The notes: a model not told the origin generated them from the letters alone. 64,000 nucleotides of DNA from Arenibacter hampyeongensis (GCF_002909255.1 NZ_PIOB01000003.1:310001-374000); one strand, 5' to 3'; shown: positions 8,175 to 17,475, counted from the first letter of the stretch. A program made the numbers and translations.

Positions 8175-8723
8175 ATGTACGAAAGAACATTCCCGAACAA
8201 ACGTTTTAAACATACACTCGCCTTCCTTCAAAAACATATATCTACGGACCAATCTATTTTGGATCTCGGAGTCGATAATCCCTTTTCCAAGATTATGAAA
8301 GAAAATGGATACACCGTTGAAAATACACAAGGAGAAGATTTGGACCTAGATCTTACTTCTGCCCAAACAACGAAAGCCGAAGTGACCACTGCCTTCGAAA
8401 TATTTGAACATTTATTGGCTCCATTGAATATTCTTAGCGTAATAAAATCGGATAAACTGGTTGCCAGCATCCCTTTAAATTTATGGTTTTCACCGGCATA
8501 TAGGAGTAAGACGGACCCTTGGGACAGACACTACCACGAATTTGAGGACTGGCAATTTGACTGGTTACTTGAAAAGGCGGGTTGGGAAATAAAGGATCGG
8601 GCAAAATGGACCAATCCCATAAATAAAATAGGCATTAGACCCCTGCTAAGGAGTTTTACCCCAAGATATTACATTGTTTATGCGGAACGAAAAATAAGTC
8701 CTAAAACAATTTCCATTCGCTAA
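8175..8723 (+). CDS. class I SAM-dependent methyltransferase-like protein
   Basis: This encodes 182 residues. The N-terminal half shows a methyltransferase-like beginning, S-I-L-D-L-G-V-D-N-P-F-S at residues about 31-42 in place of the usual D-x-G-x-G, then E-D-L-D-L-D-L and a central A-F-E-I-F-E-H-L-L-A-P that matches the motif often seen in ubiquinone/menaquinone-type methyltransferases. A histidine- and tryptophan-rich segment (W-D-R-H-Y-H-E-F-E-D-W-Q) is characteristic of a flavobacterial subgroup. The SAM-binding glycine pattern is degenerate, so activity is not certain. It lies between a KAS III-like gene and a family 2 glycosyltransferase gene on the same strand, which suggests a role in lipid or envelope sugar modification, but the substrate is unknown. 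Confidence 0.75.
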   Translation: MYERTFPNKRFKHTLAFLQKHISTDQSILDLGVDNPFSKIMKENGYTVENTQGEDLDLDLTSAQTTKAEVTTAFEIFEHLLAPLNILSVIKSDKLVASIPLNLWFSPAYRSKTDPWDRHYHEFEDWQFDWLLEKAGWEIKDRAKWTNPINKIGIRPLLRSFTPRYYIVYAERKISPKTISIR

Positions 8724-8856
8724 TATGGGCTAGAAAAAAATTAGGCAATGGGTAAAACTTGAGAAGTCCTAGCGCCAAATAAAACCAAGCTTCCCATACT
8801 TTGGAATACTGACAATTAACATCTTGGACTACTGGAAAACAAATACAATTTTATAG

Positions 8857-9711
8857 GTGAATTACTATATCATTATCCCTGCACATAACGAAGAGCAATT
8901 CCTAAAGGATACACTGCTATCAGTGGTAAAACAAACCATGCCTGCAAAAAAAGTAGTAGTAGTAAACGATAATTCAACCGACCAAACAGAGCACATAATA
9001 GATCGTTTTGCCTCGGAATATGACTTTGTAACGAAGGTCAACTCCAAATCTTCAACTGCCCATATGCCCGGCAGTAAGGTCATAAACGCTTTTAACAAGG
9101 GGCTGGAACTACTGGATGAGGATTATGATTTTTTGGTGAAATTGGATGCAGACATCATTCTTCCGGATACCTATTTTGAAAGAATGGCCCAGATATTTTC
9201 CAACGATCCAAAAATTGGCATAGCAGGTGGATTTGCCTTTGAACAGAACAAAAATGGGGAATGGAAATTAAATCATCCCATGGACAAAAATCATGTCCGC
9301 GGTGCATTTAAAGCCTATAGAAAAAGTTGCTTTAAGACCATTGGGGGACTTAAAACCGCTATGGGATGGGATACTGTAGACGAGCTGTTGGCCCAGTATA
9401 ACGGCTATAATATTTACACCGACACCTCTTTACATGCCAAACATTTACGACCTCTGGGAAATGCATATAACAAAAAATCCAAATTGCTACAAGGAAAGGC
9501 AATGTACACCATGCGATACGGTTTCCGTATTACCCTGATCGCCTCCCTAAAAATGGCCTTAAAGCAAAAAAAACCAAAGGCATTTTGGGATAATATTCAA
9601 GGCTACTTTTTAGCAAGGAAAGAAAATGCGGAATTTTTGGTAAGCCCATTGGAGGGTAAGTTTATTCGTGAGTTTCGATGGAAAAAAATAAAAGCCAAAC
9701 TTTTCAATTAG
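8857..9711 (+). CDS. glycosyltransferase family 2
   Basis: This encodes 284 residues. A TAG in the same frame ends immediately before the GTG at 8857, so the GTG is the only start that keeps the N-terminal strand Y-Y-I-I-I-P-A-H-N-E-E. This is the nucleotide-binding beginning of a GT-A fold. V-V-V-N-D-N-S-T-D-Q-T and the metal-binding L-D-A-D-I at residues about 95-99 complete the family 2 signature. No membrane helix is obvious, so it is likely peripheral to the inner membrane and transfers a sugar from a nucleotide-sugar donor to a lipid or glycan acceptor. The acceptor is unknown. The stop codon lies in the loop of a long terminator hairpin. Confidence 0.9.
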   Translation: MNYYIIIPAHNEEQFLKDTLLSVVKQTMPAKKVVVVNDNSTDQTEHIIDRFASEYDFVTKVNSKSSTAHMPGSKVINAFNKGLELLDEDYDFLVKLDADIILPDTYFERMAQIFSNDPKIGIAGGFAFEQNKNGEWKLNHPMDKNHVRGAFKAYRKSCFKTIGGLKTAMGWDTVDELLAQYNGYNIYTDTSLHAKHLRPLGNAYNKKSKLLQGKAMYTMRYGFRITLIASLKMALKQKKPKAFWDNIQGYFLARKENAEFLVSPLEGKFIREFRWKKIKAKLFN

Positions 9712-9731
9712 TTGAAAAGTTTGGCTTTTTT
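9691..9731. terminator. bidirectional terminator between the glycosyltransferase and PafA genes
   Basis: A perfect 17-base stem (9691-9707 with 9712-9728) with a 4-base loop has A-rich and T-rich flanks. It therefore works as an intrinsic terminator on both strands between two convergent genes. The stem includes the last codons of the glycosyltransferase, and the TAG stop falls in the loop. Confidence 0.88.
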
Positions 9732-9752
9732 ACTTTTATAAAATTATTGCTA

Positions 9753-11456
9753 TTACTTAATCACCTCCCCAATAGGTTCTCCCGTTGTCCCTGAAGGAGC
9801 ATTCATCCCTAACAATGCAGCAATCGTTGGAGCGATATCAGGAATTTCGGTTCTACTTACAGTACTCCCCTTTTTAATCCCTTTCCCGTAAAACAGTAAG
9901 GGCGAATGAGTATCATAATTCCAAGGAGAACCATGTGTTGACCCTGTACCTCCGTATTTTCCACTTCCTGGATCAAAGACAAACAATACCTCCCCGGAAC
10001 GTTTTTGATTGTATCCATTTTGAACTATGTAGGGTATACCACTGCTATACTGATTTAGCCACATTTGATTGGCGGTAAATACTTTATATACGCCATCGTA
10101 TTGTATAATTTCACGGGCTATAGCTTCTTCAACCTCAGCCATCTCCAGATCCAAACCTTTAACAACCTTATAATCCAGAAACAATTGATTGTTCGATGTA
10201 TTCTTCAAAATATCTGTAGTTCCAAAGGTATACTTCATATAGTCGGATAGTCTCTTATTAAAATTATCGGACTCCAAGGCTGCCGCAGGTAGTTTTTGGT
10301 CTCTTAAATAAGCCGGAACGTTAATAGCCGCATGATCTGCAGTTAGAAAAACGGTATACTCCCCTGCTCCCACTTTTTTATCCAAGGTATCAAAAATACG
10401 TTTTAAATCCAGGTCCAAACGCAAATAAGTATCCTCAACCTCTTTCGAATTTACCCCCCATTTATGCCCAACATAATCCGTACTGGAGAAACTAATGGCC
10501 AAGAAGTCTGTAAAACTATCAGCACCAAGCATCTCCTTTTCCACCGCCTCCAAAGCAAAATCCGCCGTTAGGCTATTGCCGTAAGGAGTACTTTTTAGGA
10601 TACTATACTTTCCATTGGTATCCCACAAGCCAACTAAATCGTGGGGGAAGGTTGGAGTAGACTGCCCTTCAAAAAGACCTTCGTAATCATTATTGTCAGA
10701 ACCACTTTCCTTATAGGTATTTATATCTTTCAAAGTGGCCCAAGACTTTTTGTATTGATCTACACTTTTTTGTGAATTAAATTCACTCACCCATATTGGC
10801 AAGTCGTTCATATAATAGGAACTGGTAATCCAGTTACCTGCATCCCCACCATCAAACCAATACGCGGCGTTGGCCGTATGGCCTCCAGGCAGAACTGCTC
10901 CCCTATCCTTAATAGCCACAGCAATTACTTTACCACGCATTTGGGTATGTAACCTTACTTGGTCTGTAATGGTCGTCGTTTGCATTCTATGCGGGGACAT
11001 CTTTCCGGCATCGGAAGATGTTCCAACGGAACTATAATTGGTATCTCCTGCACAATAAACACTTTCATCTGCATATTTATCATACCAATCATTAGCTATT
11101 ATACCATGTACAGATGGGGTTGCACCGGTATAAACCGAGGCATGTCCGGCACCGGTCACTGTTGGCGCATAATTAAAATGATTGTTTTTGCAGTTGAAAC
11201 CATCATTTACCATTCGCTTAAATCCACCTTCTCCATATTGATCCCAAAACCGGGTCAAATAATCGTAACGCATCTGATCTACTACAATCCCAACCACTAA
11301 TTTTGGTGTTGTGGCAATATTTGGATTGGCAATAACACCAGTATTCTTAATAGACTCAACCTTATCTTTTTTAGATTTGCGCTGAGCATTAACAGTCACA
11401 GAACCAAACCCTATTAAAAGCACTAAAAACAATAGAAGCACACGATTATTTTGCAT
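9753..11456 (-). CDS. pafA: PafA-type alkaline phosphatase (secreted)
   Basis: This encodes 567 residues with a signal peptide ending near A-Q (residues 1-25). The alkaline phosphatase superfamily core follows: V-V-D-Q-M-R at 58-63 with the first metal aspartate, the nucleophile segment A-P-T-V-T-G-A-G-H-A-S at 97-107 where a threonine replaces the serine of PhoA, the K-D-R-G-A segment, and later metal ligands in S-S-T-D-Y-V-G-H and T-A-D-H-A. This pattern matches the calcium-independent PafA phosphomonoesterase known from Elizabethkingia and Flavobacterium. It should release phosphate from organic esters in the periplasm or medium. The gene stands alone between a bidirectional terminator and a divergent promoter region shared with the MlaE gene. 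No Pho box was identified. Confidence 0.92.
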   Translation of the reverse strand: MQNNRVLLLFLVLLIGFGSVTVNAQRKSKKDKVESIKNTGVIANPNIATTPKLVVGIVVDQMRYDYLTRFWDQYGEGGFKRMVNDGFNCKNNHFNYAPTVTGAGHASVYTGATPSVHGIIANDWYDKYADESVYCAGDTNYSSVGTSSDAGKMSPHRMQTTTITDQVRLHTQMRGKVIAVAIKDRGAVLPGGHTANAAYWFDGGDAGNWITSSYYMNDLPIWVSEFNSQKSVDQYKKSWATLKDINTYKESGSDNNDYEGLFEGQSTPTFPHDLVGLWDTNGKYSILKSTPYGNSLTADFALEAVEKEMLGADSFTDFLAISFSSTDYVGHKWGVNSKEVEDTYLRLDLDLKRIFDTLDKKVGAGEYTVFLTADHAAINVPAYLRDQKLPAAALESDNFNKRLSDYMKYTFGTTDILKNTSNNQLFLDYKVVKGLDLEMAEVEEAIAREIIQYDGVYKVFTANQMWLNQYSSGIPYIVQNGYNQKRSGEVLFVFDPGSGKYGGTGSTHGSPWNYDTHSPLLFYGKGIKKGSTVSRTEIPDIAPTIAALLGMNAPSGTTGEPIGEVIK

Positions 11457-11476
11457 TTTTCATTTTTTTTAAGAAG

Positions 11477-11484
11477 CAAAAATA
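11477..11484 (-). promoter_or_regulatory. TAnnTTTG-type -7 box for pafA
   Basis: The minus strand reads TATTTTTG here, ending 20 bases before the pafA start. A TTG at the usual -33 distance is not present, so the match is partial. Confidence 0.38.
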
Positions 11485-11571
11485 TATAAATAAAACCTTT
11501 AAATTCTAATTGGAAGTTAAATGATTCTTAATATTGTTATTTTTACACTCCTAAGCAATATCACTTATTGA

Positions 11572-12309
11572 ATGAATTACCTTGCATCTATCGGCAGCTA
11601 TTTTATAATGATCAGGGAGGTTTTTAAGAAACCTACCAAATGGTCCGTAATGAGAACGTTAATTCTAAAGGAGATTGACGAATTGGTCTATGGGTCCATG
11701 GGCATTATTATTTTCATCTCTTTTTTTATTGGAGGCGTAGTCGCCATTCAAACGGCATTGAACATTACCAACCCATTGATACCTCGAAATCTGATCGGAT
11801 TTGCCACCAGACAATCTGTTATACTTGAGTTCGCACCTACTTTTACCTCCATTATTATGGCCGGAAAAGTTGGATCCTATATAACGTCCAGTATAGGTAC
11901 CATGAGGGTGACGGAACAGATCGATGCTTTGGAGATCATGGGGGTAAATTCATTGAATTATCTGGTATTTCCAAAAATAATAGCCATGCTGTTTTATCCA
12001 TTTGTAATTGCAATAGCTATGTATGTTGGGATATTTGGAGGATGGACCGCTGGTGTTTTTGGCGGTTTCAGTTCAAGTGCCGACTTTGTGGAAGGCCTAC
12101 AATTAGACTTTATTCCCTTCCACGTAACCTATTCCTTTGTTAAATCGATAGTATTTGCACTACTTATTGCCACCATACCATCCTTTCACGGATATTATAT
12201 GAAAGGTGGGGCCTTGGAAGTTGGTAAAGCGAGCACTACTGCCTTTGTTTGGACAAGTGTTGTAATTATTATTGTGAATTACATTTTAACGCAATTACTT
12301 TTAGGCTAA
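11572..12309 (+). CDS. mlaE: MlaE-family ABC transporter permease
   Basis: This encodes 245 residues with about five to six membrane helices. The MlaE signature is plain: L-E-F-A-P-T-F-T-S-I-I-M-A-G-K-V-G, then S-I-G-T-M-R-V-T-E-Q-I-D-A-L-E-I-M-G. This is the permease of the inner-membrane complex that moves phospholipids between inner and outer membranes to maintain lipid asymmetry. The stop codon overlaps the next start by one base (TAATG), so it is coupled with the ATPase gene. An MCE-domain MlaD-like partner would be expected nearby but is not within the window; in flavobacteria it is often encoded elsewhere. Confidence 0.93.
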   Translation: MNYLASIGSYFIMIREVFKKPTKWSVMRTLILKEIDELVYGSMGIIIFISFFIGGVVAIQTALNITNPLIPRNLIGFATRQSVILEFAPTFTSIIMAGKVGSYITSSIGTMRVTEQIDALEIMGVNSLNYLVFPKIIAMLFYPFVIAIAMYVGIFGGWTAGVFGGFSSSADFVEGLQLDFIPFHVTYSFVKSIVFALLIATIPSFHGYYMKGGALEVGKASTTAFVWTSVVIIIVNYILTQLLLG

Positions 12310-13076
12310 TGATAGAAGTTGACAATATACATAAATCGTTTGGTGACACCCATATTTTAAAGGGTATCAGTTCCATCTTTGAAAAAGGCAAGACCAATTT
12401 GATAATAGGTCAAAGCGGATCGGGAAAAACAGTCTTTCTAAAATGCCTATTAGGTCTTTTCACGCCAGACGAAGGTACAATTAGTTACGATGGGAAAATT
12501 TATGCCAAGCTATCCGCTAGTGAACAAAGAGATTTAAGACAGGAAATGGGGATGGTTTTTCAGGGAAGCGCACTTTTCGATTCAATGACGGTCGAAGGCA
12601 ATGTCATGTTCCCTTTAGGCATGTTTACCAAACAATCCAAATCCGAAATGCAGGATCGGGTAGATTTTGTACTCAAAAGGGTTAACCTAGTTGATGCCCA
12701 CCATAAATTTCCGTCGGAAATATCTGGGGGTATGCAAAAAAGGGTTGCCATTGCAAGGGCCATTGTAATGAATCCAAAATATTTATTCTGTGATGAACCC
12801 AATTCGGGACTAGATCCCAAAACAGCTATATTGATAGACAATCTTATCCATGAAATTACTCAAGAATACGATATTACCACTGTAATCAATACCCATGACA
12901 TGAATTCTGTTATGGAAATCGGCGAGAAAATAATATTCCTTAAAAATGGTCTTAAGGAATGGGAAGGCAGTAACAAGGAAATTTTTAAAACTGAAAATGA
13001 AGCCGTAACCGACTTTGTTTATTCATCGGAATTATTTAAAAAGGTTCGTCAGATGTATATTGAAGAGCGCAATTAA
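12309..13076 (+). CDS. mlaF: MlaF-family ABC transporter ATP-binding protein
   Basis: This encodes 255 residues starting at the ATG that overlaps the permease stop. A longer reading frame to 12249 would run inside the permease gene and is rejected. The Walker A site G-Q-S-G-S-G-K-T (residues about 34-41), Q-loop V-F-Q-G-S-A, signature I-S-G-G-M-Q-K-R-V-A-I-A-R-A, Walker B Y-L-F-C-D-E-P-N-S-G-L-D and a switch histidine in N-T-H-D are all present. It powers the lipid transporter with the preceding permease. Its stop shares the four bases TTAA with the stop of the convergent DUF389 gene. Confidence 0.94.
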   Translation: MIEVDNIHKSFGDTHILKGISSIFEKGKTNLIIGQSGSGKTVFLKCLLGLFTPDEGTISYDGKIYAKLSASEQRDLRQEMGMVFQGSALFDSMTVEGNVMFPLGMFTKQSKSEMQDRVDFVLKRVNLVDAHHKFPSEISGGMQKRVAIARAIVMNPKYLFCDEPNSGLDPKTAILIDNLIHEITQEYDITTVINTHDMNSVMEIGEKIIFLKNGLKEWEGSNKEIFKTENEAVTDFVYSSELFKKVRQMYIEERN

Positions 13077-14533
13077 ATTTGTTCTTCCCTTACTTGAATC
13101 TTCGAATTCTTTAGCCTTAATCGCAACCAATCCGTTAATTTTTGTGAATCAGTTTTTATTTGCTGGGCAGGTAATCCCTTTTTCCACTGTACATTAAAAA
13201 CAGGAATGGTATCCAGCTTATTAAAATCTGTTGTAATGGTATAGGAAAAACCCAAAGTGGTTAAATTTTCGTAATTGGCCTTGGCTTCTGCACTTATTTC
13301 CTGAAAAGGAATCTGTTGCTCAACAATCTTACTCATTTTGCCTACCTCTTCCTTTAAAACTTGAATTTGTTGTTCCTTACTAAGTAGTTCCGCTTTTTTT
13401 GATTCATACAACTCATTAACATACTTCATCTGATCCAATTCTAAATTCTTAGAACCTTGTACAACCTTCAATTCTACATTTTGTAGCTTACTAAAAGTAT
13501 TTTTTTGAGTATTCCAAGTGGCAATTACATTATCCGGTATAGCTTCGCTCCCCATAAAAACCAATTCTATATAACCATCCTTTCCGTGATTATATTGAAT
13601 GTCCGTTAAATTCTCGAGATACCTACCTTCCCCTGGCAATTTATAGGGTGCGATATTGTTCGATACAAATTGATTGGCCTCTTTTTTAAACAAGGACTCT
13701 TGAAACACATCATAAAATGTAAATCCAGCAGGAATCATTACCAAAATTGCAACAATGGACGCCATTCTTGCTATGAACCTTCTTCGCTGCGAATTGGCAT
13801 AGCGCACCATTGGAAAACGCAATAATTTTATTACCAAAAAAGTGGCCAACCCAATAAAAATAGTATTTATGGTAAAGAGATACATGGCACCGGTAGCATA
13901 ACCAAAATTACCAATGGCCAATCCAAATCCCACCGTACACAAAGGTGGCATCAAAGCTGTTGCAATGGCCACACCAAAAATAACGCTGGCGATAGTTCCT
14001 TTTTTTGCGCGGGCAATAACCAATGCCAAGCCTCCAAAAAATGCAATGAGAACATCCCTGATATCGGGTTCCGTACGGGCCAATAGTTCTGATGACTCAT
14101 CCCTCAAGGGGAATAAATAAAAGAATAAAAAAGCGGTTATAACACTTAACCCTACCATTACAGCAAAATTCTTTAAAGATCGTCTTAGGGTATCTATGTC
14201 ATTGATTGCCAAGGAAAGCCCCATGCCTAATATAGGACCCATTAAAGGGGAAATTAACATAGCCCCTATGACTACAGCCGTGGAATTGGCATTAAGACCA
14301 ACTGAGGCAATAAAAATGGAACAAATTAAAATCCACGATGTATGCCCTTTAAAAGGAATATCCGCAATTATAGATTCTTTGGTCGCCTCTTGATCAGTAT
14401 TTTGGCGAATATCGAGCAAATCACTGAGAAATTTTTTCGTGCTGCCCAATAGCCCTTTAAAATCCTTCCTAATGTCTTCCCGGTTACCTTCGACCCCTGA
14501 CTGGTTATTATCCTTATTAAAATTTTCCTCCAT
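13073..14533 (-). CDS. DUF389 family membrane protein (TIGR00341-like)
   Basis: This encodes 486 residues. After a charged N-terminus of about 65 residues come about seven membrane helices (residues about 70-260) with glycine-rich helices such as I-G-A-M-L-I-S-P-L-M-G-P-I-L-G-M-G and A-T-A-L-M-P-P-L-C-T-V-G-F-G-L. This is characteristic of DUF389 / TIGR00341 proteins. A C-terminal extramembrane region of about 200 residues includes a coiled-coil stretch (E-L-Y-E-S-K-K-A-E-L-L-S-K-E-Q-Q). The function is unknown; a transport role is only suspected. It follows the mannose-1-phosphate guanylyltransferase gene by 2 bases and ends in a 4-base convergent overlap with the MlaF gene. Confidence 0.88.
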   Translation of the reverse strand: MEENFNKDNNQSGVEGNREDIRKDFKGLLGSTKKFLSDLLDIRQNTDQEATKESIIADIPFKGHTSWILICSIFIASVGLNANSTAVVIGAMLISPLMGPILGMGLSLAINDIDTLRRSLKNFAVMVGLSVITAFLFFYLFPLRDESSELLARTEPDIRDVLIAFFGGLALVIARAKKGTIASVIFGVAIATALMPPLCTVGFGLAIGNFGYATGAMYLFTINTIFIGLATFLVIKLLRFPMVRYANSQRRRFIARMASIVAILVMIPAGFTFYDVFQESLFKKEANQFVSNNIAPYKLPGEGRYLENLTDIQYNHGKDGYIELVFMGSEAIPDNVIATWNTQKNTFSKLQNVELKVVQGSKNLELDQMKYVNELYESKKAELLSKEQQIQVLKEEVGKMSKIVEQQIPFQEISAEAKANYENLTTLGFSYTITTDFNKLDTIPVFNVQWKKGLPAQQIKTDSQKLTDWLRLRLKNSKIQVREEQI

Positions 14534-14535
14534 AA

Positions 14536-15615
14536 CTAAGCTATATGTTCCCCAAATTTATCCTTTACCTTAGCAAGTATTTTTTTTATATCCTGTTCCT
14601 TTGACTTGGGGTATATCAATAAAACTTCCTCCTTGTCCACTACAATATAATCTTTTAGGCCTTCAATGACTATTATTTTACCTTTTGGGGAGCGTATCAT
14701 ATTCCCTTGGGCATCTTCGGCCAAAACTTGGCAGTTTACCAAAGCATTATTATTGGCGTCCTTGTCCAATTTATCGTAAAGGGAACCCCAGGTACCCAGG
14801 TCGTTCCAATCGAAAGTAGCAGGTAGGACGAAAATATTTTTGGAGGGCTCCAAGATCGCATAATCTATGGACACATTATCTGCCTTTGGATAATTTTCAA
14901 TGATAAATGCCCTTTCCTTGTTAGTATTGTAATAATCCATTCCATTCTGGAATAAAGTGTATTGTTCAGGTTGAAATTTTTTAAAAGCACTTATTATGGT
15001 ATTCACACTCCACATAAAAATTCCGGCATTCCACAAAAAATTCCCTTGTTTTATAAAATCCTTGGCTGTTTCATAATCTGGCTTTTCCCTAAATTGACGC
15101 ACATTTTTCAAAGGAGTATCATTTGTCTTATCAAATTCTATATACCCAAAACCTGTATTGGGAAAAGTTGGCTTTATGCCCAAGGTACAAAGGACATTTT
15201 CTTCCCCGCACTTATCAAAACAGTCAACGACATCCTTGGCAAATGCTTCCTCATCCTCTATCCAATGATCGCTGGGAGCTACAATCATTAAGGCATCGGG
15301 ATTCATTTTATGAATTTTTAAGGCCGCATAAAGAATACATGGAGCCGTGTTGCGCATAGCCGGTTCAAGCACTACTTGTTCTTGTCGTATATCCGGCAAT
15401 TGCTCCATGACCAATTCGTTGTATCTTTCATTGGTCAAAATCAAAATATTTTCTACTGGAATAAACTTGGACAATCTTTTAAAAGTCTTCTGTATCAAGG
15501 TATCCCCTGTCCCCAACATATCATGGAACTGCTTGGGATAAGCCGCTGTGCTTATTGGCCAAAATCTGGACCCCACTCCACCTGCCATTAATACGGCATA
15601 ATAATTTTTATTCAT
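14536..15615 (-). CDS. manC: mannose-1-phosphate guanylyltransferase
   Basis: This encodes 359 residues of the nucleotidyltransferase fold with the GTP-binding start M-A-G-G-V-G-S-R-F-W-P-I-S (residues 10-22), the P-K-Q-F activator lysine just after, V-A-P-S-D-H-W-I, and F-R-E-K-P as the sugar-phosphate binding segment. It makes GDP-mannose from mannose-1-phosphate and GTP, feeding O-antigen, capsule and protein glycosylation. The length fits the monofunctional type without the phosphomannose isomerase domain of the longer ManC/AlgA proteins. It lies in a minus-strand run sprT-like, manC, DUF389 with gaps of 11 and 2 bases, so co-transcription is likely. Confidence 0.94.
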   Translation of the reverse strand: MNKNYYAVLMAGGVGSRFWPISTAAYPKQFHDMLGTGDTLIQKTFKRLSKFIPVENILILTNERYNELVMEQLPDIRQEQVVLEPAMRNTAPCILYAALKIHKMNPDALMIVAPSDHWIEDEEAFAKDVVDCFDKCGEENVLCTLGIKPTFPNTGFGYIEFDKTNDTPLKNVRQFREKPDYETAKDFIKQGNFLWNAGIFMWSVNTIISAFKKFQPEQYTLFQNGMDYYNTNKERAFIIENYPKADNVSIDYAILEPSKNIFVLPATFDWNDLGTWGSLYDKLDKDANNNALVNCQVLAEDAQGNMIRSPKGKIIVIEGLKDYIVVDKEEVLLIYPKSKEQDIKKILAKVKDKFGEHIA

Positions 15616-15626
15616 AGCCTTCTACT

Positions 15627-16229
15627 CTAATCCCTTATTAATTCCACCTCGGCATTGGGCTGAAAAAGATATACCCTGCCAGTAGCTACTTCGATACATT
15701 CGTACCGCTTTACCCTTTTGTTTTTCTTTTGAAATAGTTTGCCATTATATATCCTAAAAACACTGCCGTGCGGTAATTCAAAAATATAAGATTTTTCCTT
15801 ATCCTGAATATCAAATTGTTTTAAGGCCAAAGATAACTTTGCATCCGTATCACTGCTCGCTTTTGGGTTTCTAAAATGCTTGGCCAACATTGGCAAAAGA
15901 TTGTTTGGAAAGACCTCCGGCCTTAGAAAGGGCAGCATTAAATATTGAAATGTCCTTTTCCATTCCAATCCGTGAGGTTTTATTTTTCTGCCATATTTCT
16001 CAAAAGCAACCAAATGTGCTATTTCATGGACCAATGTAATTAAAAATCGATATCTGTTCAGCGTGGCGTTTACGGTAATTTGATGAGATCCATTAGGCAT
16101 CCTTCTATAATCCCCATGCCTGGTAACCCTCTGATTTACAATCTTTAGGTGTACGCCGTTTTCCTTTATAAGTTCCATACTTAAACCTATGGCCCTTTCA
16201 GGAAGATACTTTTCCAAAGTGTCCTGCAT
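15627..16229 (-). CDS. SprT-like zinc metalloprotease domain protein
   Basis: This encodes 200 residues with a single zinc motif H-E-I-A-H in the context T-L-V-H-E-I-A-H-L-V-A-F-E-K-Y-G (residues about 64-79), followed by K-P-H-G-L-E-W-K-R that supplies the third ligand, as in SprT proteins. The C-terminal part (residues about 165-200) resembles a small beta domain, without the four-cysteine zinc ribbon found in SprT. The SprT/Spartan fold includes DNA-protein crosslink proteases, but the bacterial function is not established. The gene leads the operon with manC and DUF389, and faces the AI-2E family gene divergently across 190 bases. Confidence 0.88.
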   Translation of the reverse strand: MQDTLEKYLPERAIGLSMELIKENGVHLKIVNQRVTRHGDYRRMPNGSHQITVNATLNRYRFLITLVHEIAHLVAFEKYGRKIKPHGLEWKRTFQYLMLPFLRPEVFPNNLLPMLAKHFRNPKASSDTDAKLSLALKQFDIQDKEKSYIFELPHGSVFRIYNGKLFQKKNKRVKRYECIEVATGRVYLFQPNAEVELIRD

Positions 16230-16369
16230 AACAACAAAATTAGAAATTTTAAGATCTTAATTGGATTAACATAAGTATTTTATCCACAATAAAGTTAACC
16301 TTTGATGAAAAATGGGTTTATAGCCAATATTTACATTTTTATTAACTACCAAAGACAACTTCTTTCCAC

Positions 16370-16377
16370 TAAATTTG
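16370..16377 (+). promoter_or_regulatory. TAnnTTTG-type -7 box for the AI-2E family gene
   Basis: This reads TAAATTTG and ends 42 bases before the ATG at 16420. No matching -33 TTG is seen. Confidence 0.33.
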
Positions 16378-16419
16378 CATTCCCAACAATCATAGCAAAA
16401 AATAATTATTATACTATAT

Positions 16420-17475
16420 ATGAACGATTTAAGAACCACCAATAAGCTACTCCTTATTATCGTAGTACCCTTAGTGTTTTATTTACTAAAACTTCTTTCG
16501 TTTATCTTTATTCCCCTTATTTTCTCTATGTTCATTGCATTATTGTTTCTACCAATCATGCGCTGGCTCAATAAAAAGAATGTATCCAAACCAATAAGTA
16601 TTTTCATTGTATTACTAATTTTCATTGGTGCCTTAAAAGTAGGTGGAGAACTCATTCAACTCACTAGCAAAGAAATACTTTCTGCGGACAACGCCTTTTT
16701 TGCAAAAGCAGAGTCCAAATTGGAAGGCTTATTAATAGGTATGGAGGATTATTTAGGCATACCCTATTCCAAGGAAGAAAGCATCATTAACAATATTATC
16801 CCCAAAGAAAGTATGATGAAGAACTTTGGGACAACATTGGATTTCATTGGCAATACACTTACCATGATTTTAATGACGGTATTCTTTGTAGTGCTTTGGC
16901 TGGCAGAATCCATAAACGTCCAGAAATTAATGAACAATACCATTCTAAAGCAAAAACACACCTCGGTCAAAACATTTGTTAAGGTCGAAAAAGATATTAT
17001 TAAATTTATTAAGGTCAAATTCTTGGTCAGTCTTTTTACGGGAATCGGATTTGGGCTGGCCTGTGTATTTTTTGACGTGAGCTTTCCAATTTTCTGGGGA
17101 TTGTTTGCTTTTGCCATAAACTTTGTTCAAATGGTCGGTTCCATTATATCGGTAATACTTTTAGCTCTTTTCGCCTTTGTAGAATTGGAACCTACAAGTA
17201 CTCTCTTATTCTTTGTGATTTCCATTACCGGGGTACAGGTTTTGTTCGGGTCAATATTGGAGCCGATATTTATGGGCAAATCCTTTTCCATAAATATTAT
17301 TACCGTATTGGTGATGTTGATGCTTTGGGGATATATTTGGGGCGTACCTGGATTGATAATGGCAATACCAATTACTGTTTTTATCAAGATTATTTTGGAA
17401 CAGTTCCCGCAAACAAAAATAATTGCAAGTCTCATTTCTGGGAACAAACCGCTAAAAACTGAATTTAAAAAATAA
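16420..17475 (+). CDS. AI-2E family transporter
   Basis: This encodes 351 residues with about seven or eight membrane helices. They include an N-terminal pair (residues 8-60), a linker with charged residues, and a C-terminal group with F-A-x-N-F-V-Q-M-V-G-S-I, I-L-E-P-I-F-M-G-K-S-F-S and L-W-G-Y-I-W-G-V-P-G-L-I-M-A-I-P, which is the hallmark of the AI-2E/UPF0118 family. The family contains the quorum-signal exporter TqsA and sodium/proton antiporters, so the substrate cannot be told from sequence. It converges on the HAD gene with only 11 bases between stops. A 14-base perfect palindrome (17478-17491) covers the gap. Confidence 0.9.
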   Translation: MNDLRTTNKLLLIIVVPLVFYLLKLLSFIFIPLIFSMFIALLFLPIMRWLNKKNVSKPISIFIVLLIFIGALKVGGELIQLTSKEILSADNAFFAKAESKLEGLLIGMEDYLGIPYSKEESIINNIIPKESMMKNFGTTLDFIGNTLTMILMTVFFVVLWLAESINVQKLMNNTILKQKHTSVKTFVKVEKDIIKFIKVKFLVSLFTGIGFGLACVFFDVSFPIFWGLFAFAINFVQMVGSIISVILLALFAFVELEPTSTLLFFVISITGVQVLFGSILEPIFMGKSFSINIITVLVMLMLWGYIWGVPGLIMAIPITVFIKIILEQFPQTKIIASLISGNKPLKTEFKK

